Source: JALORV01 sp963766365
Lineage (GTDB): Bacteria; Pseudomonadota; Gammaproteobacteria; Burkholderiales; Burkholderiaceae_F
Direction of reading: 5' to 3'
DNA length: 64,000 nucleotides
Assembly: GCA_963766365.1 (NCBI GenBank)
Contig: CAVXZK010000003.1
Coordinates: 62,001-126,000, forward strand
Made by a program: the position numbers and the translations under genes. Each line of letters begins with the position of its first letter. Positions within the stretch are counted from its first letter, which is position 1. The notes under the pieces were generated by a model. It was not told the DNA's origin, did no database searches, and saw only the letters and a list, made by a program, of their open reading frames with translations. Below are positions 52,839 to 60,974 of the stretch, in pieces.

Positions 52839-53354
52839 TCAGCGCTTGCGTTTCGATATCGCGGTGACAATGCCGCGCAGGATCTCCAGCGGCGGCGGCG
52901 GACAGCCGGGAATGGCAACGTCAACCGGGATGACGTTCGAAACACGTCCGCAACTCGCGTAGCTCTCGCCGAAGATCCCGCCGGTGCAGCCGCAGTCACC
53001 CACGGCGACGACCAGTTTCGGCTCGGGCGTGGCCTCATAGGCGCGCCTCACGGCGATCTGCATGTTGCGTGCGACTGGCCCGGTCACCAGCAGCATGTCG
53101 GCGTGACGCGGGCTTGCAACGAACTTGATGCCGAGGCCCTCGATGTTGTAGTAGGGATTGTTGAGCGCGTGGATCTCGAGCTCGCAGCCATTGCAGGAAC
53201 CGGCATCGACCTGGCGGATCGTCAGTGCACGGCCAAGCAACGCGAGCACGTCGGCCTGGATCCGCTCACCCTCCACGCGCCAGTCATCGTTCGGCTGCGG
53301 CGCCGTCTCGGTGCAAAGGCCTACCTTCAACAACTGTCGGGTCAGCAGCAGCAT
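52839..53354 (-). CDS. Hydrogenase-4-like small subunit (HyfI/NuoB type)
   Basis: A 171-aa Fe-S subunit of a group-4-hydrogenase/complex-I-like complex. Cys ligands for one [4Fe-4S] cluster are visible in GSCNGCELEIHAL (two), GDCGCTGGIFG and PGCPPPPLEIL. The CxxC pattern is hydrogenase-like rather than the tandem Cys of NuoB. It is shorter than E. coli HyfI (252 aa) at the C-terminus. ATG at 53354 overlaps the large-subunit stop (ATGA). It ends the hyf-like operon. Confidence 0.9.
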   Translation of the reverse strand: MLLLTRQLLKVGLCTETAPQPNDDWRVEGERIQADVLALLGRALTIRQVDAGSCNGCELEIHALNNPYYNIEGLGIKFVASPRHADMLLVTGPVARNMQIAVRRAYEATPEPKLVVAVGDCGCTGGIFGESYASCGRVSNVIPVDVAIPGCPPPPLEILRGIVTAISKRKR

Positions 53355-54901
53355 CAGAGGTCCTGGCCCGAATAGCTCAGGTTGAATGACTTGTTGATCA
53401 GCGGAAAGTCGGGAACGATGTTGCCGATCACCGCATGTTCGATCAGCGGCCAGTTCTGCCACGATGGATCGTGGCAGTGGCAGCGCCGCACGGTCGACGA
53501 AGCGTCGGTCTCCAGCGCGACGAGCACTTCGCCGCGCCAGCCTTCCACCCAGCCGATACCGAAGCGCGGTGTGGCAGCTTCGGCCAGGGGCACGCGGCTG
53601 TCGCCTGCCGGCATCTGCTCGACGATGGTTCGGATCAGGCGCAGCGATTCGATGATCTCGTCGAAGCGCATGGCCACGCGTGCCGCGACGTCGCCGCGGC
53701 TGTCCTTGGCAATCGCGACGTTCAGCGCGTCATACGGGGAACATGGCAGGTCGACACGCAGGTCGTGCGCGATTCCACAGGCGCGTCCGGCCAGCCCGGT
53801 CAATCCCAGGAGCGCCGCAAGTTCCGGCGTGACGATGCCGGTTGCCTGGAAGCGATCCTGCAGTCCGGCATGCTCGTCGTAGATCGTCCGCAGCCTCCGG
53901 ACTTCGCGTTCGATCTCGAGGCACTGCGCCCGCACCTCTTCGAGCCCGGAGCGGTCGGGCTTGACGGCGACGCCGCCCGGCACGATGCAATCCATCAGCA
54001 GGCGGTGTCCGAAGATCCGGCCGTTCGCGCGCAGCCACAGCTCGCGCAGGCGCGAGAACTGTGCGAGGCCGAACGCGAGCGCGGCGTCGTTGCCCAGCGC
54101 GCCGAGATCTCCGAGGTGATTGGCGACGCGCTCCCGCTCCAGCAGCAGCGCCCGCAGCCAGGCGGCCCGCAGCGGAACCTCGGTGCCGGTCGCCGATTCG
54201 GCGGCCATCGCGTAAGCCCACGCATATGCGACCGTCGAGTCGCCCGAAACGCGGCCTGCGAGCCGATGCCCCTCGGTCAAGGACATGCCATCGAAACGCT
54301 TCTCGATGCCCTTGTGCGCATAGCCAAGCCGCTCCTCCAGCCTGAGCACCTTCTCGCCGACGATCGAGAAGCGGAAGTGTCCAGGCTCGATGATGCCGGC
54401 GTGGATTGGACCCACCGGGATCTCGTGCACGCCATCGCCGCTGACGCTGACGAACGGGTAGAGCTCCTGCTCAACATCGAAATTCCTCGCTCCGTCGCTG
54501 TCGCGTCGCAGCGGAAAGTAGTCCGGCGGCCACGCGCCGTGGCGCAGCCAGGGACGCTCATCGGCCGCACCGTCCGCGCGCACGCCAACCATGTCGAACG
54601 CGGCACGCTGCATGCGGTTTGCCGCCGGGAAGTGCATCGACAGATCGGGGTACGACGGCGAATCGCCGATCAGCACCAGGCGCGCGCAGGCAAGGCCATC
54701 GGCGAGGGCGTAGGCTGCGTAGACGGCAAACGCGTCATCGAGGTCGCGCCGATCCGATCCCCACAGTGCGACGAGGCGATGACCGGCGAGCGCCACCGCC
54801 TGCGCCGTGGCCGACCATTCCGCCGCGCTGGCCTTGGCGACGGCGATCGGCATCGCGCCGCCGAGCCTGCTGAACGTGAGTGGGGTTTCGTCAAGGCGCA
54901 T
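53354..54901 (-). CDS. Hydrogenase-4-like large subunit without NiFe ligands (HyfG/NuoCD type)
   Basis: A 515-aa fusion of a NuoC-like N-terminal domain (about residues 20-115) and a NuoD/hydrogenase-large-subunit domain. The family segment VGPIHAGIIEPGHFRFS and HKGIEKRFDG are present. Where true hydrogenases have the first CxxC (RICGxC), this protein reads AGRVSGDSTVAYAWAYA. Where they have DPCxxC near the C-terminus, it reads INKSFNLSYSGQDL. So all four NiFe cysteines are absent, and hydrogen cannot be the substrate. The pattern fits energy-converting-hydrogenase-related (Ehr) complexes. Confidence 0.9.
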   Translation of the reverse strand: MRLDETPLTFSRLGGAMPIAVAKASAAEWSATAQAVALAGHRLVALWGSDRRDLDDAFAVYAAYALADGLACARLVLIGDSPSYPDLSMHFPAANRMQRAAFDMVGVRADGAADERPWLRHGAWPPDYFPLRRDSDGARNFDVEQELYPFVSVSGDGVHEIPVGPIHAGIIEPGHFRFSIVGEKVLRLEERLGYAHKGIEKRFDGMSLTEGHRLAGRVSGDSTVAYAWAYAMAAESATGTEVPLRAAWLRALLLERERVANHLGDLGALGNDAALAFGLAQFSRLRELWLRANGRIFGHRLLMDCIVPGGVAVKPDRSGLEEVRAQCLEIEREVRRLRTIYDEHAGLQDRFQATGIVTPELAALLGLTGLAGRACGIAHDLRVDLPCSPYDALNVAIAKDSRGDVAARVAMRFDEIIESLRLIRTIVEQMPAGDSRVPLAEAATPRFGIGWVEGWRGEVLVALETDASSTVRRCHCHDPSWQNWPLIEHAVIGNIVPDFPLINKSFNLSYSGQDL

Positions 54902-54904
54902 GAC

Positions 54905-56365
54905 TCAGCCTCCCGAGACCAGTCGGGCCGCCTGCTGGTACCAGCCCTCGAGGTACGGCGGGATGTACAGGCCCAGCAGCAATGCGAGCCCAAGATGCAC
55001 GAAGACCGGAACCAGCGCCGGAGGGTGGGCCAGCGGCTTGACCGTGGTTTCGCCAAAGACCATCGGCTGCACTTTCGCGAGCACGGCGGCGAATGCCACG
55101 CTGAGCGCCAGCAGCAGGAAGGGCGTGGTCCACGGAAACTCGCGCATCGCGGTGGTCAGGATCAGGAATTCGCTCGCGAAGACACCAAACGGCGGCATGC
55201 CGAGGATTGCGAGCGAACCGATCATCAGACCCCAGCCGACCGTTGGATTCACGCGGATCAACCCACGGATCTGGTCCATCACCTGCGTGCCGGCCTTCTG
55301 GGCGGCGTGGCCTACGGCGAAGAAGATCGCCGATTTCACCAGCGAGTGAACCGTCATGTGCAGCAGCCCGGCGAAACTCGCGATCGGCCCGCCCATGCCG
55401 AAGGCAAAGGTGATGAGCCCCATGTGCTCGATCGACGAATACGCGAACATCCGCTTGATATCGCGCTGGCGCGAGAGGAAGAAGGCCGCCAGCACGACCG
55501 AGAGCAGGCCGAAGCCCATCATCAGGTCGCCCGCAAAGCGCGTTCCAATGGCGCCGTCAGCAAGCACCTTGCAGCGCAGGACGGCATAGAGCGCGACGTT
55601 CAGCAGCAGGCCCGAGAGCACCGCCGATATCGGCGTGGGGCCTTCCGCATGGGCATCGGGCAGCCAGTTGTGCAGCGGAGCGAGACCGACCTTGGTGCCA
55701 TAGCCGACCAGCAGGAACACGAATGCCAGTGACATCACGGTAGGCTCAAGCTGGTACTTGGCGGCGTCGAGATAGGTCCACAACAGGCCGCTGCCCTCGG
55801 CGCCGATGACCCGCTCGGCAGCGAGGTAGAGCAGGATCGTGCCGAAGAGCGCCTGCGCGATGCCTACACCGCACAGGATGAAGTACTTCCAGGCCGCCTC
55901 GAGGCTGGCCGGCGTGCGGTACACGGCAACGAGCAGCACGGTCGCGAGCGTGGCGGCTTCGAGCGCGACCCACAGCAGTCCCATGTTGTTGGTCGTCAGC
56001 GCCAGCAACATCGTGAAACTGAACAGCTGGTACATGCTGTGGAAGAGCCGCATCCGCGGCGGCGTCATCTTGCCGTGGTCACGCTCGATGCGCATGTACG
56101 GGCGTGCAAACAGCGCCGTCGTGAACGCCACCAGCGCGGTCAGCGCGACCAGGAACACGTTCAGCGAGTCGACGAAGAACTGCTCCTTCAGCACGAGGAT
56201 CGGGCCGTCCGCGATGATCTCCACGGTCAGGACAGCCGAGGCAATGAAGGTTGCCAGGCTGAAGGCGACATTGACTTCAGGTGCCTGATCCCGGTGCCCG
56301 ATCAGCCCGAGCACCGCCGCCCCGACGAGGGGGATGCCAAGGATCGCGAGCAGCGCGCCCATCAC
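54905..56365 (-). CDS. Hydrogenase-4-like proton-pump subunit HyfF
   Basis: A 486-aa antiporter-like (NuoL/M/N family) membrane subunit with about fourteen transmembrane segments. It has the conserved Lys/His residues in PLHNWLPDAHAEGPTPISAVLSG (written in part: LHNWLPDAHAEGPTPIS) and the IKRMFAYSSIEHMG loop. It resembles HyfF, which usually precedes the large subunit gene, and length is close to E. coli HyfF (526 aa). Its start overlaps the HyfE-like stop by four bases. Confidence 0.9.
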   Translation of the reverse strand: MMGALLAILGIPLVGAAVLGLIGHRDQAPEVNVAFSLATFIASAVLTVEIIADGPILVLKEQFFVDSLNVFLVALTALVAFTTALFARPYMRIERDHGKMTPPRMRLFHSMYQLFSFTMLLALTTNNMGLLWVALEAATLATVLLVAVYRTPASLEAAWKYFILCGVGIAQALFGTILLYLAAERVIGAEGSGLLWTYLDAAKYQLEPTVMSLAFVFLLVGYGTKVGLAPLHNWLPDAHAEGPTPISAVLSGLLLNVALYAVLRCKVLADGAIGTRFAGDLMMGFGLLSVVLAAFFLSRQRDIKRMFAYSSIEHMGLITFAFGMGGPIASFAGLLHMTVHSLVKSAIFFAVGHAAQKAGTQVMDQIRGLIRVNPTVGWGLMIGSLAILGMPPFGVFASEFLILTTAMREFPWTTPFLLLALSVAFAAVLAKVQPMVFGETTVKPLAHPPALVPVFVHLGLALLLGLYIPPYLEGWYQQAARLVSGG

Positions 56366-57021
56366 TCTTCCTTCAGGCTTTCGAGGTGGCGGATGTCCAG
56401 GCTGTCGAACTGCTCGCGGATCTGGAACATGAACACGCCGAGGATGATGAGTGCGACCAGCACGTCCAGCGCAATGCCGAGTTCAACCACCATCGGCATG
56501 CCGTAGGTGGCGCTGGTAGCGGCGAAGAACAGCGCGTTTTCCATCGCCAGGAAGCCGATCACCTGCGGGATCGCCTTGGTCCGCGTGATCATCATCAAGA
56601 ACGACAGCAGCACGCACGCCAGTGCGATGCCGAGCGTGCCGCGCGCGACCGACTGCGACAGTCCGGAGATCGGCAGCGCCAGGTTGAAGGCAAAGATGAC
56701 CAGCACGATGCCCAGCAGCATCGTCGTCGGGATGTTGATCAGCGTCTCCACGTCCCAGCGCACGTTCAGTCGCTCGATCATCCGGTGCAGCAGCCACGGC
56801 ATCAGCAGGACCTTCAGCGCGAAGGTAATCGCTGCCGAGTAATACAGGTGCGGCTGCCCGGTGAAGTGCGCCATCACGGTGGTCGATGCGGCAAGCACCA
56901 GGCCCTGCAGCGTGAACAGGTGAATCAGGGTCAGGACGCGCCGTTGCGCCAGCAGTGCGAACGACAGCAGCAACAGGGCTGCCGCGAAGAGATTTATGAG
57001 CTGCGTGACGAGGCTCGGCAT
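56362..57021 (-). CDS. Hydrogenase-4-like membrane subunit HyfE
   Basis: A 219-aa polytopic protein with about six transmembrane segments; the C-terminal part resembles NuoK (GFLAMENALFFAATSATYGMP, where the membrane Glu is conserved). Length matches E. coli HyfE (216 aa). It lies three bases after the HyfC-like gene and overlaps the HyfF-like gene. Confidence 0.87.
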   Translation of the reverse strand: MPSLVTQLINLFAAALLLLSFALLAQRRVLTLIHLFTLQGLVLAASTTVMAHFTGQPHLYYSAAITFALKVLLMPWLLHRMIERLNVRWDVETLINIPTTMLLGIVLVIFAFNLALPISGLSQSVARGTLGIALACVLLSFLMMITRTKAIPQVIGFLAMENALFFAATSATYGMPMVVELGIALDVLVALIILGVFMFQIREQFDSLDIRHLESLKEE

Positions 57022-57024
57022 CGG

Positions 57025-57972
57025 TCAGGCCCCCAGCAGGAAGTGCACCAGGATGCCGATCACGGCCAGCAGGAACGCTCCCGCGAGAAACTCCGGGACG
57101 CGAAAGATACGCATCTTCGCCGACAGCGTTTCTATCAGCGCGAGTGCGGCGCCGCCGATCGCGAGCTTGCCTATCAGCACGGGCAGGGCGAGCAGCATGC
57201 CGACCGGCTCATGCACATAGGCGATGCCCCAGGGAAAGAAGATCGCCAATCCGATGCACGAGTAGGCGAAGAGCTTCAGGCTGGCGGCCCATTCAAGGAG
57301 CGCCAGGTGTCGACCGGAGTATTCGAGGATCATCGCCTCATGGATCATCGTCAGCTCGAGGTGCGTGGCCGGGTTGTCGATCGGCACGCGCGAGTTCTCG
57401 GCGAGTGCGACCATCGTGAAGGCGACGCCGGCGAACGCGAGGCTCGGATAGATCGCGAACTCCTGGGCGCCGATGGTCTCGACGATGTTGGCCAGTGAAG
57501 TCGACTGGGTCAGGAACGCGGCGGTGAACAGCACCATCAGCAGCGCCGGCTCAGCGAGAAAACCGATCAGCATTTCGCGGCGCGCACCGAGCGTGCCGAA
57601 GGCGGTACCGATATCCATCGCCGCCAGTGCGATGAAGGCCCGCGCCAGCGCAAACACGCCCACCAGTGCGATGGCATCGGCGGCCGAGGCCAGCGGCAGG
57701 TCGGTCGACACCGTCGGCACGATGCTGCACGCCAGCACCATTGCGCCGAAGACGATGTAAGGGGCGAAGCGGAACAGCGGACTGGCATTATCGGCAATGA
57801 CCGATTCCTTCCAGAAGAGCTTGTGCAGCGTGCGGTACGGCAGCAGCAACGGGGGAGCGCTCTTGTTCTGCAGCCAGGCGCGGCACTGGTTGACCCAACC
57901 GGTCAGCAGCGGTGCGCCGAGCACGGCCAGGACAATGGCCACCAGTTGGGCGGTGGCGCTGTAGAAGCTCAT
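57025..57972 (-). CDS. Hydrogenase-4-like membrane subunit HyfC (NuoH type)
   Basis: A 315-aa NuoH/HycD-like subunit with eight transmembrane segments. It shows FAPYIVFGAMVLACSIVPT, AFGTLGARREMLIGFLAEPA and NPATHLELTMIHEAMILEYS, the last holding conserved acidic residues of the family. It anchors the peripheral arm to the membrane arm. Its start overlaps the HyfB-like stop by four bases. Confidence 0.91.
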   Translation of the reverse strand: MSFYSATAQLVAIVLAVLGAPLLTGWVNQCRAWLQNKSAPPLLLPYRTLHKLFWKESVIADNASPLFRFAPYIVFGAMVLACSIVPTVSTDLPLASAADAIALVGVFALARAFIALAAMDIGTAFGTLGARREMLIGFLAEPALLMVLFTAAFLTQSTSLANIVETIGAQEFAIYPSLAFAGVAFTMVALAENSRVPIDNPATHLELTMIHEAMILEYSGRHLALLEWAASLKLFAYSCIGLAIFFPWGIAYVHEPVGMLLALPVLIGKLAIGGAALALIETLSAKMRIFRVPEFLAGAFLLAVIGILVHFLLGA

Positions 57973-59987
57973 CGGAACACCAGCACAAGCATCACCAGAA
58001 GGGTGACGAAGCTGTACATCAGGTATGTGGAGATCCGCCCTTGCTGCAGCAGGCCGACAACGCGCGACGTGGCCTCCGTGACGCGCGCGATCGGCAGATA
58101 CAGCCAGTGCCAGAAGTGGTCGCTAGCGACGAGCCGGTATGAGGGCTGTGTGTCAAACGGTGTCGGCAGGTGCCGGTCGATACGGAAGAACGGCTCGAAG
58201 ACCTGGCGGATCGGCTGACCGAAGCCCTCGGCCGTGTCCTGCATGCGCGCGTTGAGCAGCGGGAACCCGCAGTCCCACGGCGCGGCGCGGCGCAGCCGGC
58301 CGTGATAGAGCTTGCGCACGAGGACGAACGCCAGCGCGAAGCATCCTGCAAGCAGCAAAAGGAACAACAGCGGGCTGTAGCTGGCGCGTTCGGGCGAGAC
58401 CGGCGCGAGGAACAGCCAACCGCTGGCCAGGACTCGGGGGCCGATGCCGTCGGCCACGAGTGCACGTGTGACCGGATCGATCAGCGTGATGACCTGGACC
58501 GGGAACAGTCCCAGCAGAACGCAACCCGCCGCGAGCCAGATCAGGCCCGCCCGCTCCCGTCTGGCGGCATCGTGCGAACTCGCCAGCCGGGGTTCGCGCG
58601 GCTGGCCCAGGAAGATCACGCCGAAGAACTTCACCATCACGTAGCCGCCGAGGGCGGCGACCAGCGCGACGCCGGCTGCAACCACCGGCACGAGGTTGTT
58701 GACGAAGGTGCTCTTCAGTCCGAGCGTGAAGAGGAAGCTTTGCAGCAGCAGCCACTCGGAGACGAACCCGTTGAGCGGCGGCAACCCGGCAGCAGCCAGT
58801 GCGCCGACCAGCGCTAGCCAGCCCACCCAGGGCATGAACCGCAGCAGCCCGCCCAGCTTGCCGAGGTTGCGCTCTCCGGTCGCGTGCAGCACGGCGCCGG
58901 TGCCGAGGAAGAGCAGGCTCTTGAAAAAAGCGTGGTTCAACGCGTGGTACAGCACGGCGGTGAGCGCCAGCGCCGCCATCGGTGCCATGCCGTAGCCGAA
59001 GAACAACAATGCCAGGCCGATGCCGACTATCAGCAACCCGATGTTCTCGATCGACGAGTACGCGAGCAGGCGTTTCATGTCGGTCTGGATCGCGGCAAAC
59101 ACCACGCCGAAGAGCGCGGTGACCAGCCCGACCACCAGCGCAAGCACACCCCACCACCAGAGCTGCGTGGGCAGGATATCGAAGCTGACACGCAGCAGTC
59201 CGTAGATCGCGGTCTTGAGCATCACGCCGCTCATCAGTGCCGACACCGGCGAAGGCGCGGCGGGGTGCGCCTCCGGCAGCCAGATGTGCAGTGGAACGAT
59301 GCCGGACTTGGCCCCGAAACCGACGAACGCCAGCAGGAAGGCGACCGACGCCCAGAAGGGCGACAGCTGCTGGGCGCGCATGTTGGCGAACGTGTAGTCG
59401 CCGGTATTCGCCTGCAACACCCCAAAGCACAGAAGAATCGCGAGCGCGCCGATGTGTGCAATCAGCAGGTACAGGTAACCGGCGCGGCGAATCTCGGGGA
59501 TGACATGATTGGCCGTCACCAGGAAGAACGACGACAGCGCCATCAGCTCCCACATCACCATGAAGGCGTAGGCGTCGTCGGCCAGCAGCACCATCGACAT
59601 GCTGGCGAGGAACAGGTGATAAAGCAGGCACAGCAAACCCGGCGGCGTGCCCTCGCCTTTGCGGAAGTAGCCTGAAGCAAACGCCGAGACGCCGGCGCTG
59701 ACGCTGCCGAGCACCAGCAGGAAGTACGCCGACAGTGGGTCGAGTCGAAGGTGGAATGGCAAGCCGGGCAGGCCGAGTGGCAGTACAGCCGTCTGTGGCG
59801 TTCCCAGCAGCGCGATCACCGCACAGGACGCCAGCGCAACGCTGACCAGCGCCCCGAGGGGAAATAGGACGCGCGCCACGACGAAGAAGCCGTGCGGCCG
59901 AATCAGGCCGGCAGCACCGATCGCGATCCACGTGGCGATTGCCGCCAGGATCCAGTCGATGGCCAGCCAGTCCCCGGGGGACGTCAC
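57969..59987 (-). CDS. Hydrogenase-4-like proton-pump subunit HyfB
   Basis: A 672-aa antiporter-like subunit, exactly the length of E. coli HyfB, with about sixteen transmembrane segments. Landmarks are the pump-type motifs VPLHIWLPEAHPAAPSPVSA, MKRLLAYSSIENIG and NHAFFKSLLFLGTGAV. It should move protons or sodium ions when the peripheral arm transfers electrons. GTG at 59987 overlaps the stop of the ribbon-helix-helix gene by four bases (GTGA), so the regulator is the first gene of this operon. Confidence 0.91.
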   Translation of the reverse strand: MTSPGDWLAIDWILAAIATWIAIGAAGLIRPHGFFVVARVLFPLGALVSVALASCAVIALLGTPQTAVLPLGLPGLPFHLRLDPLSAYFLLVLGSVSAGVSAFASGYFRKGEGTPPGLLCLLYHLFLASMSMVLLADDAYAFMVMWELMALSSFFLVTANHVIPEIRRAGYLYLLIAHIGALAILLCFGVLQANTGDYTFANMRAQQLSPFWASVAFLLAFVGFGAKSGIVPLHIWLPEAHPAAPSPVSALMSGVMLKTAIYGLLRVSFDILPTQLWWWGVLALVVGLVTALFGVVFAAIQTDMKRLLAYSSIENIGLLIVGIGLALLFFGYGMAPMAALALTAVLYHALNHAFFKSLLFLGTGAVLHATGERNLGKLGGLLRFMPWVGWLALVGALAAAGLPPLNGFVSEWLLLQSFLFTLGLKSTFVNNLVPVVAAGVALVAALGGYVMVKFFGVIFLGQPREPRLASSHDAARRERAGLIWLAAGCVLLGLFPVQVITLIDPVTRALVADGIGPRVLASGWLFLAPVSPERASYSPLLFLLLLAGCFALAFVLVRKLYHGRLRRAAPWDCGFPLLNARMQDTAEGFGQPIRQVFEPFFRIDRHLPTPFDTQPSYRLVASDHFWHWLYLPIARVTEATSRVVGLLQQGRISTYLMYSFVTLLVMLVLVFR

Positions 59988-60214
59988 GACCGGTGCCTCC
60001 GGCGCAGGCCGCCCGCCTGCTTCGATGCCACCATCAGCCAGTTCGGCAGCGGACGATCACCCGAGTGCTCGATGATGTATTCGCGGATCAGCTGACGCAC
60101 GACCTGCGACGGCGTCAGGTCATGCTCCGCGCAGATCTGCTCGAACATGGCCTTCTTGCGCGGATCTAGCAGCAACGTCAGGCGCGCTGTCTTGGATTCA
60201 GTCTTGGCAGGCAT
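59984..60214 (-). CDS. Ribbon-helix-helix (CopG-like) regulator leading the hyf-like operon
   Basis: A 76-aa protein with a strand (TARLTLLLDPRK) followed by two helices (KAMFEQICAEHDLTPSQVVR and QLIREYIIEH), the pattern of MetJ/Arc/CopG DNA-binding dimers. It overlaps and precedes the HyfB-like gene, so it probably controls its own operon. No toxin partner is adjacent, which argues against a toxin-antitoxin role. An AT-rich stretch with inverted repeats lies just upstream. Confidence 0.82.
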   Translation of the reverse strand: MPAKTESKTARLTLLLDPRKKAMFEQICAEHDLTPSQVVRQLIREYIIEHSGDRPLPNWLMVASKQAGGLRRRHRS

Positions 60215-60241
60215 CGCTGGCTACGGTCGGCGGGGTGAAGA

Positions 60242-60305
60242 ATGCATGTTAATCATATGTGCATCAAAAGCGAATGCCGAAATTGTCGCCGACTGGCTGA
60301 CAATT
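60242..60305. promoter_or_regulatory. AT-rich divergent promoter/operator region upstream of the hyf-like operon
   Basis: This lies between the divergent RHH-hyf operon and the cytochrome c gene. An imperfect palindrome ATGCA-N13-TGCAT (60242-60264) contains TATGAT on the minus strand (60257-60252), a good -10 box. A second, perfect inverted repeat AATTGTC-N11-GACAATT (60281-60305) lies about where a -35 region or activator site would be. These are candidate sites for the RHH protein or a Crp/Fnr-type regulator; none is proven. Confidence 0.5.
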
Positions 60306-60418
60306 GAAAGTGATGAATCCCGCGCAATGGACTGGCGCTTGATCGCGGTCAAGCGACAGTGAATGGCCGAGGCCTACCGTGGCTCTTGGCATTCCAGCCA
60401 CTCATCTGGAGACATCGA

Positions 60419-60883
60419 ATGCACAAGACCAAGCTTGCCTTGCTAATGCTCGCTGCCTGCGCCGCGTCGGCCACGGCCCAGGAACCGACGTAGCGCAAAG
60501 ACGTCGGACCGATGGTCGCCGCCAAGTGTGGTGCATGTCACGGCGCCAACATGCCCGAGTACAGTGACTGGATGCTGCTGGGCGACGAAAAGCGCAAGAC
60601 CGTCGCTCCGCGGATAGATTCCTACCCGACATTCATGACCTACGTGGTCTGGCCCGGAACCGGCGCACTGATGCGTCGCCTGGACGACGGCAAGGCGGCT
60701 GGCGGCAAGCCCGGCAACATGTACCAGTACCTCGGCGGCAGTGACGAGGAGCGCGCCAAGAACCTGCAGGTGGTCAAGACCTGGCTGGGCGACGGCGCGT
60801 GGAACCTCAATCGCTGGAAAGCGCGCGGCGACGTTCCCGGTGTGACCAAGGAGCAGCTCGAGAAGGTCCAGGCCAAGTACTGA
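60419..60883 (+). pseudogene. Periplasmic c-type cytochrome with an in-frame TAG after the signal peptide
   Basis: GGAGA at 60409-60413 precedes ATG at 60419. Codons 1-24 encode a signal peptide (MHKTKLALLMLAACAASATA) and QEPT; codon 25 is TAG at 60491. The same frame then continues without break for 130 codons as a mono-haem cytochrome c with the CGACH haem motif, and MRRLDDGKAAGGKPGNMYQY and NRWKARGDVPGVTKEQLEK later on. A single base change (for example from CAG, GAG, AAG or TGG) would explain the stop. Without suppression, translation could restart at 60512 but the product would not be exported for haem attachment. It may be a recent pseudogene or a sequence error. Confidence 0.82.
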
Positions 60884-60974
60884 ACACGGCTGCGCCCCAA
60901 ATTCGAAGCTGCGGCATCGCGGCTCCGCGTCCTCGCTTGCAGGTGTGTGCTTGGCCGGTCTGAGGACCAGCTGG

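Noticed and set aside
52839..59987. A true hydrogenase-4 or formate hydrogenlyase
   Set aside because: The large subunit lacks all four NiFe cysteines, and there are no maturation, ferredoxin-subunit or formate dehydrogenase genes.
60491..60493. The TAG codon decoded as pyrrolysine
   Set aside because: There is no pylT or pylS in view, the host looks betaproteobacterial, and the site is just after a signal peptide and not at an active site.
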